From the NCBI RefSeq assembly GCF_900094735.1, contig NZ_FMBM01000003.1, forward strand, positions 186,001 through 250,000: 64,000 bases of DNA, read 5' to 3'. The position numbers and the translations under genes are program-made. Source of the DNA: Saliniramus fredricksonii (GTDB lineage Bacteria > Pseudomonadota > Alphaproteobacteria > Rhizobiales > Beijerinckiaceae). Position 1 is the first letter of the stretch. Every line of letters begins with the position of its first letter. Below are positions 9,585-18,719 of this stretch, piece after piece. The notes beneath the pieces were generated by a model. It saw only the letters and a list, made by a program, of their open reading frames with translations. It searched no databases and was not told where the DNA came from.

Positions 9585-11297
9585 TCATCGCGGGACGGTT
9601 ACCCGCGCGGCTCGGCCATCAGGCCCCTGACCAGCGCATAGCAGGCCAGAAGCAGCACGATGGCGAAGGGCAGACCGGTCGAGACCGAAGCGGCCTGCAG
9701 GGCCGCGAGTCCGTCCGCCACCGATCAGCAGCACCGACGCGACGACGCCCTCGAAGAGCACCCAGAACACACGCTGGCTGACCGGCGCGTTGATCTTGCC
9801 GCCGGCGGTGATCGTGTCGATCACCAGGCTGCCGGAATCCGACGAGGTGACGAAGAACACGATCACGAGGATGATCGCGAGGACCGAGGTGATCGATGCC
9901 AGCGGCAGATCGGCCAGCATGCCGAACAGCGACAGTTCGGGCACATAGGATGCCACGACATAGCTGTAGACGCCGCTCTCGGTGACCAGTTCGATCACCT
10001 GGTCGATACCCGTGCCGCCGAAGACGGTCATCCAGATGGCCGACACGACCGTCGGGATCAGCAGTACGCAGGTGATGAACTCGCGCACCGTGCGACCGCG
10101 GCTGACGCGTGCGATGAACATGCCGACGAAGGGCGACCAGCTGATCCACCAGGCCCAGTAGAAGGCCGTCCAGCCCTGGCGGTAACCGTCATCCTCGCGG
10201 CCCACCGGGTTCGACAGGGCAAAGATATCCGTGGCGTAGGCACCCAGATTGCCGAAGAACTGCGAGATCAGCGTCATCGTCGGCCCGACGGCGAGGATGA
10301 AGACCAGCAACAGGCCCGCCAGCACCATGTTGATCTCGGAAAGCACCTTCACGCCGCCATCAAGGCCGCGCAGCACCGAGATCAGCGCCAGCAGGGTGAT
10401 GATCGAGATCAACACCACGGCTGCCGGGATGCTTGCGCCGACCCAGTCCATTCCGAAGACGAATCCGATACCCGATGCCGCCTGCTTGGCGCCAAGGCCC
10501 AGCGAAGTGGCCAGACCGAACAGCGTGGCGAACACCGCCAGAATGTCGATGACATGGCCCGGCCAGCCCCAGATGCGCTCGCCGAAGATCGGATAGAAGA
10601 TCGAACGCACGGTCAGCGGCAGGCCCTTGTTATAGGCAAACAGGGCCAGCGAAAGCGCCACGATGGCATAGATCGCCCAGGGATGCAGACCCCAATGGTA
10701 GATCGTGGCGGCCATGGCCGTGAGGCGCGCTGCCTCGACGGTCGCGGGATCAGCCAGTTCGCCATCGACGATGCCGATCTCGCGGCCCAGCGGCTGGTCA
10801 CCCAAGGGCGTGGCGAAATAGTAGACCGGTTCGAGCACACCGAAGAACATCAGACCGATGCCCATGCCGGCGGCGAACAGCATGGCGAACCAGCCCGCAT
10901 AGCTGTAATCGGGTGTCGCATCGACACCGCCGATGCGGACCTTGCCGAGCGGGGAGACGAGGATGCCGAGGCAGACGATCACGAAGATGTTGCCGGCAAT
11001 GATGAAGAACCAGTCGAAGGTGCTGGTCAGATCGCCGCGCAGGTCCCCGAAGAATGACGCCGAGGCCTCGCCGCCGACCGCGAGAACCGCTGCCACGAAG
11101 ACGATGATCACGGCTGCGGAGATGGCGAAAACCGGATTGTGGATGTCGAGCCCGAGCGGCCCGATCTGCGGCGTGATATTGTCCTGGCCGATCTCGTAAT
11201 CGGTTTCGATGACGTCGGACGCACCTTCCGGTTCGGGCAGGGCTTCCGCTTCGACCTCCGCATCCGGCTGGTTTTCGTTTTCGTTCTGGTTACTCAT
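9585..11297 (-). CDS. BCCT-family osmolyte transporter, C-terminus frameshifted
   Basis: Betaine/carnitine/choline transporter, a sodium- or proton-coupled inner-membrane carrier for compatible solutes. 570 residues as read, with an acidic N-terminal tail, about eleven helices and the family signature FYWAWWISWSPFVGMFIAR. At 9709-9716 the bases GTCCGTCC form a 4-bp tandem duplication. The open frame after it gives a nonsense tail rich in Arg and Gly, while the other frame continues perfectly as a BCCT last helix (LAALQAASVSTGLPFAIVL) to a stop at 9599. The carrier therefore has an altered final helix unless this is a sequencing error. Start at 11297, 38 bases after the universal stress gene, so the two are probably one operon. 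Confidence 0.9.
   Translation of the reverse strand: MSNQNENENQPDAEVEAEALPEPEGASDVIETDYEIGQDNITPQIGPLGLDIHNPVFAISAAVIIVFVAAVLAVGGEASASFFGDLRGDLTSTFDWFFIIAGNIFVIVCLGILVSPLGKVRIGGVDATPDYSYAGWFAMLFAAGMGIGLMFFGVLEPVYYFATPLGDQPLGREIGIVDGELADPATVEAARLTAMAATIYHWGLHPWAIYAIVALSLALFAYNKGLPLTVRSIFYPIFGERIWGWPGHVIDILAVFATLFGLATSLGLGAKQAASGIGFVFGMDWVGASIPAAVVLISIITLLALISVLRGLDGGVKVLSEINMVLAGLLLVFILAVGPTMTLISQFFGNLGAYATDIFALSNPVGREDDGYRQGWTAFYWAWWISWSPFVGMFIARVSRGRTVREFITCVLLIPTVVSAIWMTVFGGTGIDQVIELVTESGVYSYVVASYVPELSLFGMLADLPLASITSVLAIILVIVFFVTSSDSGSLVIDTITAGGKINAPVSQRVFWVLFEGVVASVLLIGGGRTRGPAGRFGLDRSALRHRAASGLLCAGQGPDGRAARVTVPR
9709..9716. repeat. 4-bp tandem duplication causing the BCCT frameshift
   Basis: GTCC occurs twice in a row. 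Removing one copy restores a reading frame that ends at 9599 and encodes about 36 residues matching the usual last transmembrane helix of BCCT carriers. Confidence 0.85.
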
Positions 11298-11335
11298 TGT
11301 GCGTCCCCATTGAGTGTTCGGCTGTCGACCGGCGC

Positions 11336-11749
11336 TCAGCGCACCACGAAGACCGAGGCGCTGGAATGCTCGGCCACCCAGCCGCCATGCGAGGGCCAGA
11401 TGTAATCGGTCACGTTGGGTACGTGGCTGGCCATGACGACGAGATCCGCACCGGATTCCTCGACAGCCTTCTTCAGGGTCTTGTTGATATCGATGGCCGG
11501 ATCGGTCGAACTGTAGGAGCGCGTCGTGGCGGTGATCCCGTGCTCGCTCGCCTGCTGGTTGCCGAAGGCTTCCAGCTTCTGGGCGAATTCCTTCGGATTG
11601 TGCGCGACCGGTGACGGGGTTTCCGGTGTGACGCCGACATAGCAGACCGGCGCATCATAATGGCGCGACAGGTCTGCCGCCGTCTGCAGCGCTTTTCCCA
11701 ATCGATCAACATGCGTCAGATCGACAGGGACGAGTATCTGTTTGTACAT
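11336..11749 (-). CDS. Universal stress protein, UspA family
   Basis: 137-residue cytoplasmic single-domain Usp. It starts MYKQILVPVDL and ends SASVFVVR, as Usp domains do, but the usual ATP-binding loop (G-2x-G-9x-G-S/T) is degenerate here (SHGGWVAEHSS). Start ATG 11749 has AGGAG seven bases upstream. It precedes the BCCT carrier on the same strand with a 38-base gap. Usp proteins paired with osmolyte transporters (such as TeaD with the TeaABC ectoine TRAP carrier) regulate uptake, so a similar job is a reasonable inference. Confidence 0.88.
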   Translation of the reverse strand: MYKQILVPVDLTHVDRLGKALQTAADLSRHYDAPVCYVGVTPETPSPVAHNPKEFAQKLEAFGNQQASEHGITATTRSYSSTDPAIDINKTLKKAVEESGADLVVMASHVPNVTDYIWPSHGGWVAEHSSASVFVVR

Positions 11750-11931
11750 CGCTTCGCTCCTGTTGCTTCCCTTGCCAGCGTCAACGGACTCTTAACGCCC
11801 TTGAGCGGCATTGTCACGGTTTTGACCAATTTCCGCCTGTTACTTGTGCATAAATCACGATTCGCGTGCGTAATAACGCGCCTGGCCCTGGCCTTCGCCT
11901 GGACCGGAATGTGGCCGTGAGGTCTGGAAAG

Positions 11932-12447
11932 TCAGCTGCGCAGCGAGGTTGAATCACCTGCTGCGGGATCACGCCGTCTTCCGGCGCTGCGACCGGTGAT
12001 CAGCCAGTAGACGAAGCCCGCCACGGCGCCGGTGACGAAGAGCAGGGCGGTGATGCGCCATTCCGCTTCGAGCGCCGCCGTCTCGACGAAGCCGCCGCGC
12101 ATCAGCCAGGGGATTGCTGCGGTGATGAGCCCGGTCACGAGGCCATAGAAGATCACGGATCGTGTGCCCGTGACCTCGCCGGAGATCGCCACGAAGGTGA
12201 CGGGCGCCACGAGCAGGACCAGCGAGACAAAGGCGAAGCCGAGTGCGAATTCCGCGATCACCACATCCGGATCGCCGTTCTGCATGGCTTCGGCAAAGAG
12301 CAGATCGAACACGGCGGTGCCGATCAGGGCGACGAGCTCCTGCGCCGCCGGTTCGCTGAAAATGCCGAGCGCCAGGGTCAGCGCGCCGGCGGGGATGGCG
12401 AAGATCAGGCCCAGGATCAGCAGGATCAGGCGACCGAGAAACCGCAA
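11932..12447 (-). CDS. Four-helix membrane protein of unknown function
   Basis: 171 residues with four clear hydrophobic segments (about 5-30, 65-90, 98-118, 132-152) and a charged C-terminal tail (GRSAGRRRD). I recognise no domain. It lies downstream of rlmN on the same strand, with one copy of the two-hairpin repeat (12465-12569) between them, so it is probably expressed separately or by readthrough. Confidence 0.65.
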   Translation of the reverse strand: MRFLGRLILLILGLIFAIPAGALTLALGIFSEPAAQELVALIGTAVFDLLFAEAMQNGDPDVVIAEFALGFAFVSLVLLVAPVTFVAISGEVTGTRSVIFYGLVTGLITAAIPWLMRGGFVETAALEAEWRITALLFVTGAVAGFVYWLITGRSAGRRRDPAAGDSTSLRS

Positions 12448-12464
12448 GAGACCTCCGGATGGCT

Positions 12465-12569
12465 AGAGCATCATTGTGTCAGGCGGATACCGGCTGACGG
12501 AAAAAATGATGCGTCGAACAATAATTTGGAGCGCCGGCCTGACTCCGTCAGGTCGGAACGCGCTCTGGC
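12465..12569. repeat. Two-hairpin intergenic repeat, copy A
   Basis: About 105 bases made of two imperfect palindromes. The first is GCATCATT (12468-12475) paired with AATGATGC (12505-12512), with inner GTCAG/CTGAC. The second is GAGCGC (12529-12534) paired with GCGCTC (12560-12565), with inner CCTGAC/GTCAGG. The same structure in the same orientation recurs at 13981-14078 on the other side of rlmN. It resembles the REP-like elements scattered through Hyphomicrobiales genomes. Confidence 0.85.
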
Positions 12570-12577
12570 GTAACGGG

Positions 12578-13870
12578 TCAGTCCGCATCGCGCCCGAGCG
12601 CGTAGACCCCCTCTGCGCCGATCCCCGCTTCGAGCATCATCCGGGTGCGGGCCCGCAGCTTCTCCGTCTCGCTCTTGAGCTGGCCGCAGGCGGCGAGGAT
12701 GTCGCGCCCGCGCGGAGTGCGCACCGGCGAGGCATAGCCGGCCCGGTAGACGATCTCGGAGAATTCCTCGATACGCTCCCAGTCCGAGCAGTCATATTGC
12801 GAGCCCGGCCAGGGGTTGAACGGGATCAGGTTGATCTTGGCCGGTATGCCCTTGAGCAGGCGCACCAGCTCGCGCGCATCGGCATTGGAATCGTTGACGC
12901 CCTTGAGCATCACGTATTCGAAGGTGATGCGCCTTGCATTGGAGAGGCCGGGATAATCCCGGCAGGCCTGCAGCAGGGCGTCGATCGGATACTTTTTATT
13001 GATCGGCACCAGCGTGTTGCGCAGATCATCGCGCACGGCGTGCAGCGAGATCGCGAGCATCGTGTTGGCTTCCTCGCCGAGCCGCCCGATCTGCGGCACG
13101 ACGCCCGAAGTCGAGACGGTGATGCGCCGGCGCGACAGGCCGAGACCCTCATTGTCGCTCAGGATCCTGATCGAGGCGATGACGTTGTCGGTGTTATAGA
13201 GCGGCTCGCCCATCCCCATATAGACGACATTGGTGACGTAACGCCCGCCCTCCTTCGGCACGAAGGCGCCCTCCGGCGGTTCGCGATCCGGCCAGTCGCC
13301 GAGACGATCCCGGGCGACGACAAGCTGGGCGGCGATCTCGGCGGAGGTGAGATTGCGCACGAGTTTCTGCGTGCCGGTATGGCAGAAGGTACAGGTCAGG
13401 GTGCAGCCGACCTGGCTGGAGACGCAGAGCGTGCCGCGATCGGTTTCGGGGATGTAGACGCACTCGATCTCCGCGCCCTTGTCGAAGGGGCCGGTGGAGG
13501 GCATGCGCATCAGCCATTTGCGGGTGCCGTCCTGCGAGACCTGCTCGGAGATCACCTCCGGGCGCGACAGGGTGTAATGCGCGGCGAGATTCTCGCGCAG
13601 GGCCTTGCCGACATTGGTCATCTGGGAAAAATCGTCGATCCCGCGGAAATAGATCCAGTGCCAGAGCTGCGCGACGCGCATGCGGCTCTCGCGCGCGCTC
13701 ACTCCGATCGCCTGCAGCCGCTCGGCCAGCTCCTCGCGGGTGAGGCCGACCAGCGAGGGCTGCGTCGGCTGGGCGCCGGGCGCCATGGGGACCTGCGCGG
13801 TCTTCTCGATCGCCGGCTGCTGCACCGGGGATGTGACCTTGCGATTGGCGATGTCGAGCACCGTCGCCAT
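12578..13870 (-). CDS. rlmN: Dual-specificity RNA methyltransferase RlmN
   Basis: Radical-SAM enzyme that methylates C2 of A2503 in 23S rRNA and A37 in some tRNAs. 430 residues from ATG 13870, which has GAGG upstream; the frame stays open a further 38 codons but that part overlaps the intergenic repeat region. The 4Fe-4S cluster cysteines are C156, C160 and C163 (CTLTCTFC), with GMGEPLYN for SAM and the S-methyl Cys near the C-terminus ([10 protein letters not shown]). The N-terminal 40 residues form a Pro/Gln-rich extension. Both ends of the gene are flanked by copies of the two-hairpin repeat. Confidence 0.96.
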   Translation of the reverse strand: MATVLDIANRKVTSPVQQPAIEKTAQVPMAPGAQPTQPSLVGLTREELAERLQAIGVSARESRMRVAQLWHWIYFRGIDDFSQMTNVGKALRENLAAHYTLSRPEVISEQVSQDGTRKWLMRMPSTGPFDKGAEIECVYIPETDRGTLCVSSQVGCTLTCTFCHTGTQKLVRNLTSAEIAAQLVVARDRLGDWPDREPPEGAFVPKEGGRYVTNVVYMGMGEPLYNTDNVIASIRILSDNEGLGLSRRRITVSTSGVVPQIGRLGEEANTMLAISLHAVRDDLRNTLVPINKKYPIDALLQACRDYPGLSNARRITFEYVMLKGVNDSNADARELVRLLKGIPAKINLIPFNPWPGSQYDCSDWERIEEFSEIVYRAGYASPVRTPRGRDILAACGQLKSETEKLRARTRMMLEAGIGAEGVYALGRDAD

Positions 13871-13980
13871 GATGATGAAACCTCGTTGCCTGCAATTGCG
13901 CCCCCCGTATAACCGAAATCGGTCCCGAACGTGAGCCCCAATTTCAATCCGGCGCCGGTCGCTTTCCGCCCGCGCCCAAA

Positions 13981-14078
13981 GCATCGTTCCGTCAGGTGGA
14001 TACCGGCTGACGGAGAAATGATGCGTCGAACAATGACCTGGAGCGCCCGGCCTGACTCCGTCAGATCAGAACGCGCTA
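13981..14078. repeat. Two-hairpin intergenic repeat, copy B
   Basis: Second copy of the element at 12465-12569, same orientation. Hairpin 1 spans 13981-14024 (GCATCGTT with AATGATGC, inner GTCAG/CTGAC). Hairpin 2 starts GAGCGC at 14041 and ends GCGCT at 14077. Its right edge overlaps the stop codon (14076-14078) of the GNAT gene. Confidence 0.85.
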
Positions 14079-14531
14079 AAGCCTCTTCTTGAAGCCGAGA
14101 TGGCTCTGGTCGTAGCCGAGCCGCGCATAGAAGCGATGGGCGTCAGTGCGGGCCTTGTTGGAGGCGAGTTCGATGAAAGCCGCACCGGCATCGCGCGCAA
14201 CAGATTCGGCATGGGCCATCATGGCCGCGCCGATTCCCTGTCCGCGCGCCGCCTGAGCCACCTGGACGCTCTCGACCTTGGCGCGCAGCCCGCCGCGGCC
14301 GGTAATGGTAGGGATCAGGGTCAGCTGGAAACTGCCCAAAAGCGTATCGCGTCTCATGGCGACGAAGAGCGTACAATCCGTGGACGCGGCAATCCGCGCA
14401 AAAGCCGCCTCATAGGCGGGGCGCGTGGCCTCGCTCCAGCAATCGCCGTGCCCGCCGGTCCGGTCTGCGGCATGCAGGCCAATGATCGCCGGCAGATCCG
14501 ATGCCTGCGCTTCCCGCAAAAGGAGGTTCAT
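14076..14531 (-). CDS. GNAT-family N-acetyltransferase
   Basis: 151-residue acetyltransferase with the acetyl-CoA loop ARGQGIGAAMM and a C-terminal strand ending HLGFKKRL. It starts LLREAQASDLPAIIGLHA, a usual GNAT beginning. I use ATG 14531; the frame continues upstream to 14609 but those residues look like translated leader. The substrate is unknown. It lies 110 bases downstream of proB on the same strand, so it may be cotranscribed. The stop codon is embedded in the repeat at 13981-14078. Confidence 0.85.
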   Translation of the reverse strand: MNLLLREAQASDLPAIIGLHAADRTGGHGDCWSEATRPAYEAAFARIAASTDCTLFVAMRRDTLLGSFQLTLIPTITGRGGLRAKVESVQVAQAARGQGIGAAMMAHAESVARDAGAAFIELASNKARTDAHRFYARLGYDQSHLGFKKRL

Positions 14532-14641
14532 GGGCTGATATTCCGTTTCGCGCACAGCCTTGCCGTACCGTCGGCGCGGCGGCAAGGCCGATTCGCGTGC
14601 ACATGGCATGCCCGATCACGCCCGATCCTCATGTCAGGAAC

Positions 14642-15766
14642 TCAATCGTTCGCGTCGAGAGCCAGATCGTCGCGATGAATCATGGTATCGCGCCCGCTAT
14701 AGCCGAGCAGATCGGCGATCTCGGTGCTGCGCCGACCGGCCACGCGCGCGGCATCGCCGTGATCGAAGGCGACCAGACCACGCCCGAGCAGGCGCCCTTG
14801 CGGATCGCAGATCCTGACGGCGTCGCCGCGCGCAAATGCGCCCTCGACACGGGTCACGCCGACCGGGAGCAGGCTCGCGCCCTTGCGCAGGGCCTGCGCC
14901 GCGCCTTCATCGACATGCAGCGTACCGCGTGATTCGAGGCTGCCGCCGATCCAGGCCTTGCGCGCCGATGTCGGCGTGGCGGCGGTCAGGAACCAGGAGC
15001 AGCGCGCGCCCCCGGCAATGCGGGCGAGCGGATTCTTCACACGCCCGTCGGCGATGATCATGTGCGCGCCGGCCTGGGTGGCGATCTTGGCGGCTTCGAT
15101 CTTGGTACGCATGCCGCCGCGCGAGAGCTCTGATGCGGCGCCGCCGGCCATCGCCTCGATCTCGGGCGTGACCCGCGCGATCACCGGCAGGTGCTGCGCC
15201 TGCGGGTTGCGCGCCGGCGGCGCGCTGTAGAGCCCGTCGACATCGGAAAAGAGCACCAGCAGATCCGCGCCGATCATCGCCGCGACGCGGGCGGCGAGGC
15301 GGTCATTGTCGCCGTAGCGGATTTCGTTGGTGGCCACCGTATCGTTCTCGTTGACGACGGGGACGGCGCGCAGTTCCAGAAGTTTCGCGATGGTCGCCCG
15401 CGCGTTCAGATAACGCCGGCGCTCCTCCGTATCGGCAAAGGTGACGAGAATCTGCCCTGCCCGCACGTCGTGATGACCGAGCATCTCGGCCCAGACGCGC
15501 GCCAGCGCGATCTGCCCCGCCGCCGCAGCCGCCTGGCTCTCCTCCAGCCGCAGGGCGCCGGCGGGAAGGTCGAGAACGGTGCGCCCGAGCGCAATGGCGC
15601 CGGAGGAGACGACGAGAACCTCGTTGCCGCGCGCATGCAGATCGGCGATATCCTCCGCCAGCGATGCCAGCCAGGCCGCATTCAGGCGCCCGCGCGCGTG
15701 GTCGACCAGCAGGGCCGAACCCACCTTGATGACAACGCGGCGAAACTGGTCGAGGGAAGGGGTCAT
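14642..15766 (-). CDS. proB: Glutamate 5-kinase
   Basis: First enzyme of proline synthesis, phosphorylating the gamma-carboxyl of glutamate. 374 residues: an amino-acid kinase domain (about 1-260) with [27 protein letters not shown] and FSDVDGLY, then a C-terminal PUA domain (about 275-365, [18 protein letters not shown]). Proline is also a compatible solute. Often grouped with obgE and proA in alphaproteobacteria, but here it is followed only by a GNAT gene. Feedback inhibition by proline is usual for the family. Confidence 0.96.
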   Translation of the reverse strand: MTPSLDQFRRVVIKVGSALLVDHARGRLNAAWLASLAEDIADLHARGNEVLVVSSGAIALGRTVLDLPAGALRLEESQAAAAAGQIALARVWAEMLGHHDVRAGQILVTFADTEERRRYLNARATIAKLLELRAVPVVNENDTVATNEIRYGDNDRLAARVAAMIGADLLVLFSDVDGLYSAPPARNPQAQHLPVIARVTPEIEAMAGGAASELSRGGMRTKIEAAKIATQAGAHMIIADGRVKNPLARIAGGARCSWFLTAATPTSARKAWIGGSLESRGTLHVDEGAAQALRKGASLLPVGVTRVEGAFARGDAVRICDPQGRLLGRGLVAFDHGDAARVAGRRSTEIADLLGYSGRDTMIHRDDLALDAND

Positions 15767-15894
15767 CGCAGGTTTCCGGGCGCGTGAAGCAGTGCCGGAG
15801 GCTTTGCCACCATTGTGTGGTTGGTGGCAAGGGTTACCTCGTCAAGGGCTTGCTGATGCGGACTTCCTGCCCCCATGGGACTGCGGAAAGCCCG

Positions 15895-15922
15895 TTGCGC
15901 GTTCTCGCGAGAGACATATAAT
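15895..15922 (+). promoter_or_regulatory. Promoter of the BrnT-BrnA operon
   Basis: TTGCGC (15895-15900), a 16-base spacer and a perfect TATAAT (15917-15922), predicting a start near 15929, about 38 bases before the brnT ATG. A consensus -10 box is rare in this genome. Confidence 0.7.
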
Positions 15923-15962
15923 GTTACAACAATAATTGACGCGGCAACTTTTTTGTAGTAAC
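15923..15962. promoter_or_regulatory. Inverted repeat over the brnTA transcription start
   Basis: GTTACAACAA (15923-15932) and TTGTAGTAAC (15953-15962) form an inverted repeat with one mismatch, separated by 20 bases and directly behind the -10 box. This is where an autoregulatory BrnA (or BrnT-BrnA complex) would bind; BrnA is known to repress its own operon in Brucella. The assignment is inference. Confidence 0.5.
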
Positions 15963-15966
15963 GGCA

Positions 15967-16242
15967 ATGACGAAGATTGCCTTCGATGCATCCAAGCGGC
16001 TAACCACGCTCGTGGAACGTGGTCTCGATATGGCCGACGCTGCCGAGGTGTTTGAAGGCGATCACCTGACAGTGGAGGATGATCGTTTCGAGTATGGCGA
16101 GTCGCGTTACATCACTGTCGGGTTTCTGGCAGGCTGGATGGTCGTTCTCGTCTGGACGCCACGCGGCGAGGCATGCCGGATCATCAGCATGAGGAAGGCC
16201 AATGACCGAGAACAGAAAGCCTATGCCCCCCGATTTCGATGA
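15967..16242 (+). CDS. brnT: BrnT-family ribonuclease toxin
   Basis: 91-residue type II toxin of the BrnT family, a RelE-fold mRNA interferase. Typical features are the N-terminal FDASKR segment, the acidic EVFEGD, DDRFEYGESRYITVG and the C-terminal RIISMRKANDREQKAY, close to the family pattern RxISARxAxxxExxxY. It starts at ATG 15967 and overlaps the antitoxin gene by 41 bases. Toxin-first order is normal for Brn modules. Inserted between proB and priA. Confidence 0.88.
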   Translation: MTKIAFDASKRLTTLVERGLDMADAAEVFEGDHLTVEDDRFEYGESRYITVGFLAGWMVVLVWTPRGEACRIISMRKANDREQKAYAPRFR

Positions 16243-16453
16243 CGGCGCACCGGACCTGTCGGCACCCGAATGGCAGGAGAAGTTCGCGAAGGCAAAGGTG
16301 CAGCGGGGCCGACCGAAAGCCGCCAGGACCAAGGTGAGCACGACGATCCGGCTCAGTCCGGAAGTGCTCGAACATTTCCGGGCCGGTGGCCCCGGCTGGC
16401 AGAGCCGCATCGACGAGACGCTGCGCAAAGCCGTCCGCCTCGACCGTCGCTGA
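16202..16453 (+). CDS. brnA: BrnA-family antitoxin
   Basis: 83-residue antitoxin partner. The N-terminal half (PDFDDGAPDLSAPEWQEKF) is the toxin-wrapping part, and the C-terminal ribbon-helix-helix DNA-binding domain is RTKVSTTIRLSPEVLEHF followed by GWQSRIDETLRKAV. It starts inside brnT, so translation is coupled. It ends 7 bases from the converging priA stop, leaving no room for a terminator between them. Confidence 0.88.
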   Translation: MTENRKPMPPDFDDGAPDLSAPEWQEKFAKAKVQRGRPKAARTKVSTTIRLSPEVLEHFRAGGPGWQSRIDETLRKAVRLDRR

Positions 16454-16460
16454 CCAGGTT

Positions 16461-18719
16461 TTAGAAAAAGCTCTGCGGGTCGATATCCACCTGCACGCGG
16501 ATATCGCCGCGGGGTTTGGGCGCGCCCGCGAGCCAGTCGCGGATGAAGCTCTGGAGATCGAATTCGCGGGCGCTCTTGAGGAGCAGCCGGTAGCGATAGC
16601 GCCCCCGGATCAGGATGATCGGCGCCTCCGCCGGGCCGAGCAGGGTGAGGCGGGGATCGCGCAGATCCATGGCATGGGCCGCGCGGGCAAGCGCACGGGC
16701 ATGCGCCTCGGCTTGCTCGCGGTGGCGTGAGGAGATGATCAGCGAGGCGAGGCGCCCGAAGGGCGGCAGCCCGGCGAGGCGGCGGTTCTCGGTCTCCTGC
16801 GCGTAGAAGCGCTCGGCATCGCCGGAGATCAGCGCCGCGATCACCGGATGCTCGGGCTGATAGGTCTGCACCAGCGCCCGCCCGGCCTTCTCGCCGCGCC
16901 CGGCGCGCCCGGTGACCTGCTGCAGCAGCTGGAAGGTGCGCTCCGCCGCGCGCGGATCCCCCGACGAGAGCCCGATATCGGCATCGATCACGCCGACCAG
17001 CGTCATGCCGGGGAAGTTGTGCCCCTTGGCCACAAGCTGGGTGCCGATGACGATGTCGCATTTGCCCGCAGCGATATCGGCGAGCTCGCGGCGCATGCGC
17101 TCCGTGCCGCCCGGGAAATCGCTCGACAGGGTGATGGCGCGCTTGCCGGGAAAACGCGTCGCGACCTCTTCCGCGATGCGCTCCACACCCGGCCCGCAGG
17201 CGGCCAGCGCATCCACCGTGCCGCAGGCCTCGCAGGCGCTGGGCCGGCGCGCGACATGGCCGCAATGGTGACAGACGAGGGCGCGGCGGAAGCGGTGATC
17301 GACGAGCCAGGCCGAGCAATTGGGGCATTCATAGCGGTGTCCGCAGGCGCGGCACAGGGTCAGCGGGGCATAGCCGCGCCGGTTGAGGAAGATCAGCGCC
17401 TGCTCGCCGCGCGCCATGGTCTCCTCGATCGCGGCGGCGAGCGGCGGCGAGATCCAGCCATCGCCCTCGGGCTTGTCGTCGCTTTTGCCGCCGGCCTTCG
17501 CCCCGCGCAGATCGACAGCCGTGATCGCGGGAAGCGTGCGCCCGCCATAGCGCTCTGGCAGGATGAGATGGCGGTAGCGTTCCTGCGCGGCATTGACGCG
17601 GGTCTCGATCGTGGGCGTGGCCGACGCGAGCACGACGGGGCAGCCATCGATGCGCCCGCGCACCACCGCCATGTCGCGGGCGTGATAATGCACCCCGTCT
17701 TCCTGTTTATAGGCGGCTTCGTGCTCTTCATCGACGACGATCAGACCGAGATCGGCATAGGGCAGGAACAGGGCCGAGCGGGCGCCGGCGACGACGCGCA
17801 CCTCCCCCGAGGCGAGCCCGGCATAGAGCTTTTCGCGTTTTCGCCCGGTCACGCCGGAATGCCATACGGCGGGGCGCACCCCGAAGCGCTGGGCGAAACG
17901 ATCGAGGAATTGCGCGGTGAGCGCGATTTCCGGCACCAGGATCAGGCTCTGCCGGCCTGCGCGCAGCGTCTCGGCCACCGCTTCGAAATAGACCTCGGTC
18001 TTTCCGGAGCCGGTGACGCCTTCGAGCAGGAAGGCACCGGCATCATGCGCCGCCACGGCCTCGCGCAGATTCCGGGCCGCTGCTTCCTGGGCCGGGCCGA
18101 GCTGCGTCACCGCGTGATCAGGATCAGGCGGCGGAAACAGGTTTTCCGGCGGCATCACGCAGGTTTCGAGGGTGCCCTCATCGACGAGACCGTCGATCAC
18201 CCCGGCGCTGACGCCGGCGGCGCGGGCGAGATCGCTCTTGCCATGCAAAAGCCCGCCCTCGGCGGCGGCGATGACGCGGCTGCGCGCCGGCGTCATCCGT
18301 TTCGGCGGCGGGCCGGCCAGGCGTATGCCGACGCGAATCACCTCACCGCGTTCCTCGTCCGGACGCTTGAGCGCCATGGCGAGGACCGAGCCGCGCGGGG
18401 CAAGTGTCCAGCGCGCCACCCAGTCGAGGAAGCTGCGCAGATTGTCGGAAAAGACCGGCCCGCCGGCGGGTTCGATCACTTGTTTGAGATTACCCGGATC
18501 GCCCGCGCGCAGGCCCCAGACCACGCCGATCGCCTCGCGACGCGGCCCGAACGGCACGCGCACCTGCGCGCCGGGCAAGAGTTCCATGCCGGCGGGCACG
18601 GCGTAGCTGTAGGCGGTATCGAGGGCGAGCGGGATGATCACGTCCGCCACACGCCGCGCCGGCGCCGCCGCTGCGGCGACGCCGATCGGTGTCGTTCCGG
18701 TTGTCGCAAAGCTCATCAT
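16461..18719 (-). CDS. priA: Primosomal replication restart helicase
   Basis: 3'-to-5' SF2 helicase that reloads the replisome at stalled forks. 752 residues from ATG 18719. The N-terminal DNA-binding part contains VADVIIPLALDTAYSYAVP. Walker A is GVTGSGKT at 234-241 and the Walker B box is DEEH at 330-333. Eight zinc-binding cysteines lie in CRACGHRYECPNC and CHHCG...CEACG. The frame stays open upstream to a TTG at 18773, but the double ATG at 18716-18719 is the better start, although no strong ribosome site is visible. No linked replication genes. Confidence 0.95.
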   Translation of the reverse strand: MMSFATTGTTPIGVAAAAAPARRVADVIIPLALDTAYSYAVPAGMELLPGAQVRVPFGPRREAIGVVWGLRAGDPGNLKQVIEPAGGPVFSDNLRSFLDWVARWTLAPRGSVLAMALKRPDEERGEVIRVGIRLAGPPPKRMTPARSRVIAAAEGGLLHGKSDLARAAGVSAGVIDGLVDEGTLETCVMPPENLFPPPDPDHAVTQLGPAQEAAARNLREAVAAHDAGAFLLEGVTGSGKTEVYFEAVAETLRAGRQSLILVPEIALTAQFLDRFAQRFGVRPAVWHSGVTGRKREKLYAGLASGEVRVVAGARSALFLPYADLGLIVVDEEHEAAYKQEDGVHYHARDMAVVRGRIDGCPVVLASATPTIETRVNAAQERYRHLILPERYGGRTLPAITAVDLRGAKAGGKSDDKPEGDGWISPPLAAAIEETMARGEQALIFLNRRGYAPLTLCRACGHRYECPNCSAWLVDHRFRRALVCHHCGHVARRPSACEACGTVDALAACGPGVERIAEEVATRFPGKRAITLSSDFPGGTERMRRELADIAAGKCDIVIGTQLVAKGHNFPGMTLVGVIDADIGLSSGDPRAAERTFQLLQQVTGRAGRGEKAGRALVQTYQPEHPVIAALISGDAERFYAQETENRRLAGLPPFGRLASLIISSRHREQAEAHARALARAAHAMDLRDPRLTLLGPAEAPIILIRGRYRYRLLLKSAREFDLQSFIRDWLAGAPKPRGDIRVQVDIDPQSFF

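Noticed and set aside
9660-11057. 465-codon frame antisense to the BCCT gene
   Set aside because: Asp/His/Arg-rich shadow with no domain, opposite conserved membrane helices.
15767-15966. Riboswitch upstream of proB or brnT
   Set aside because: No recognisable aptamer core; the visible elements are a promoter and an inverted-repeat operator.
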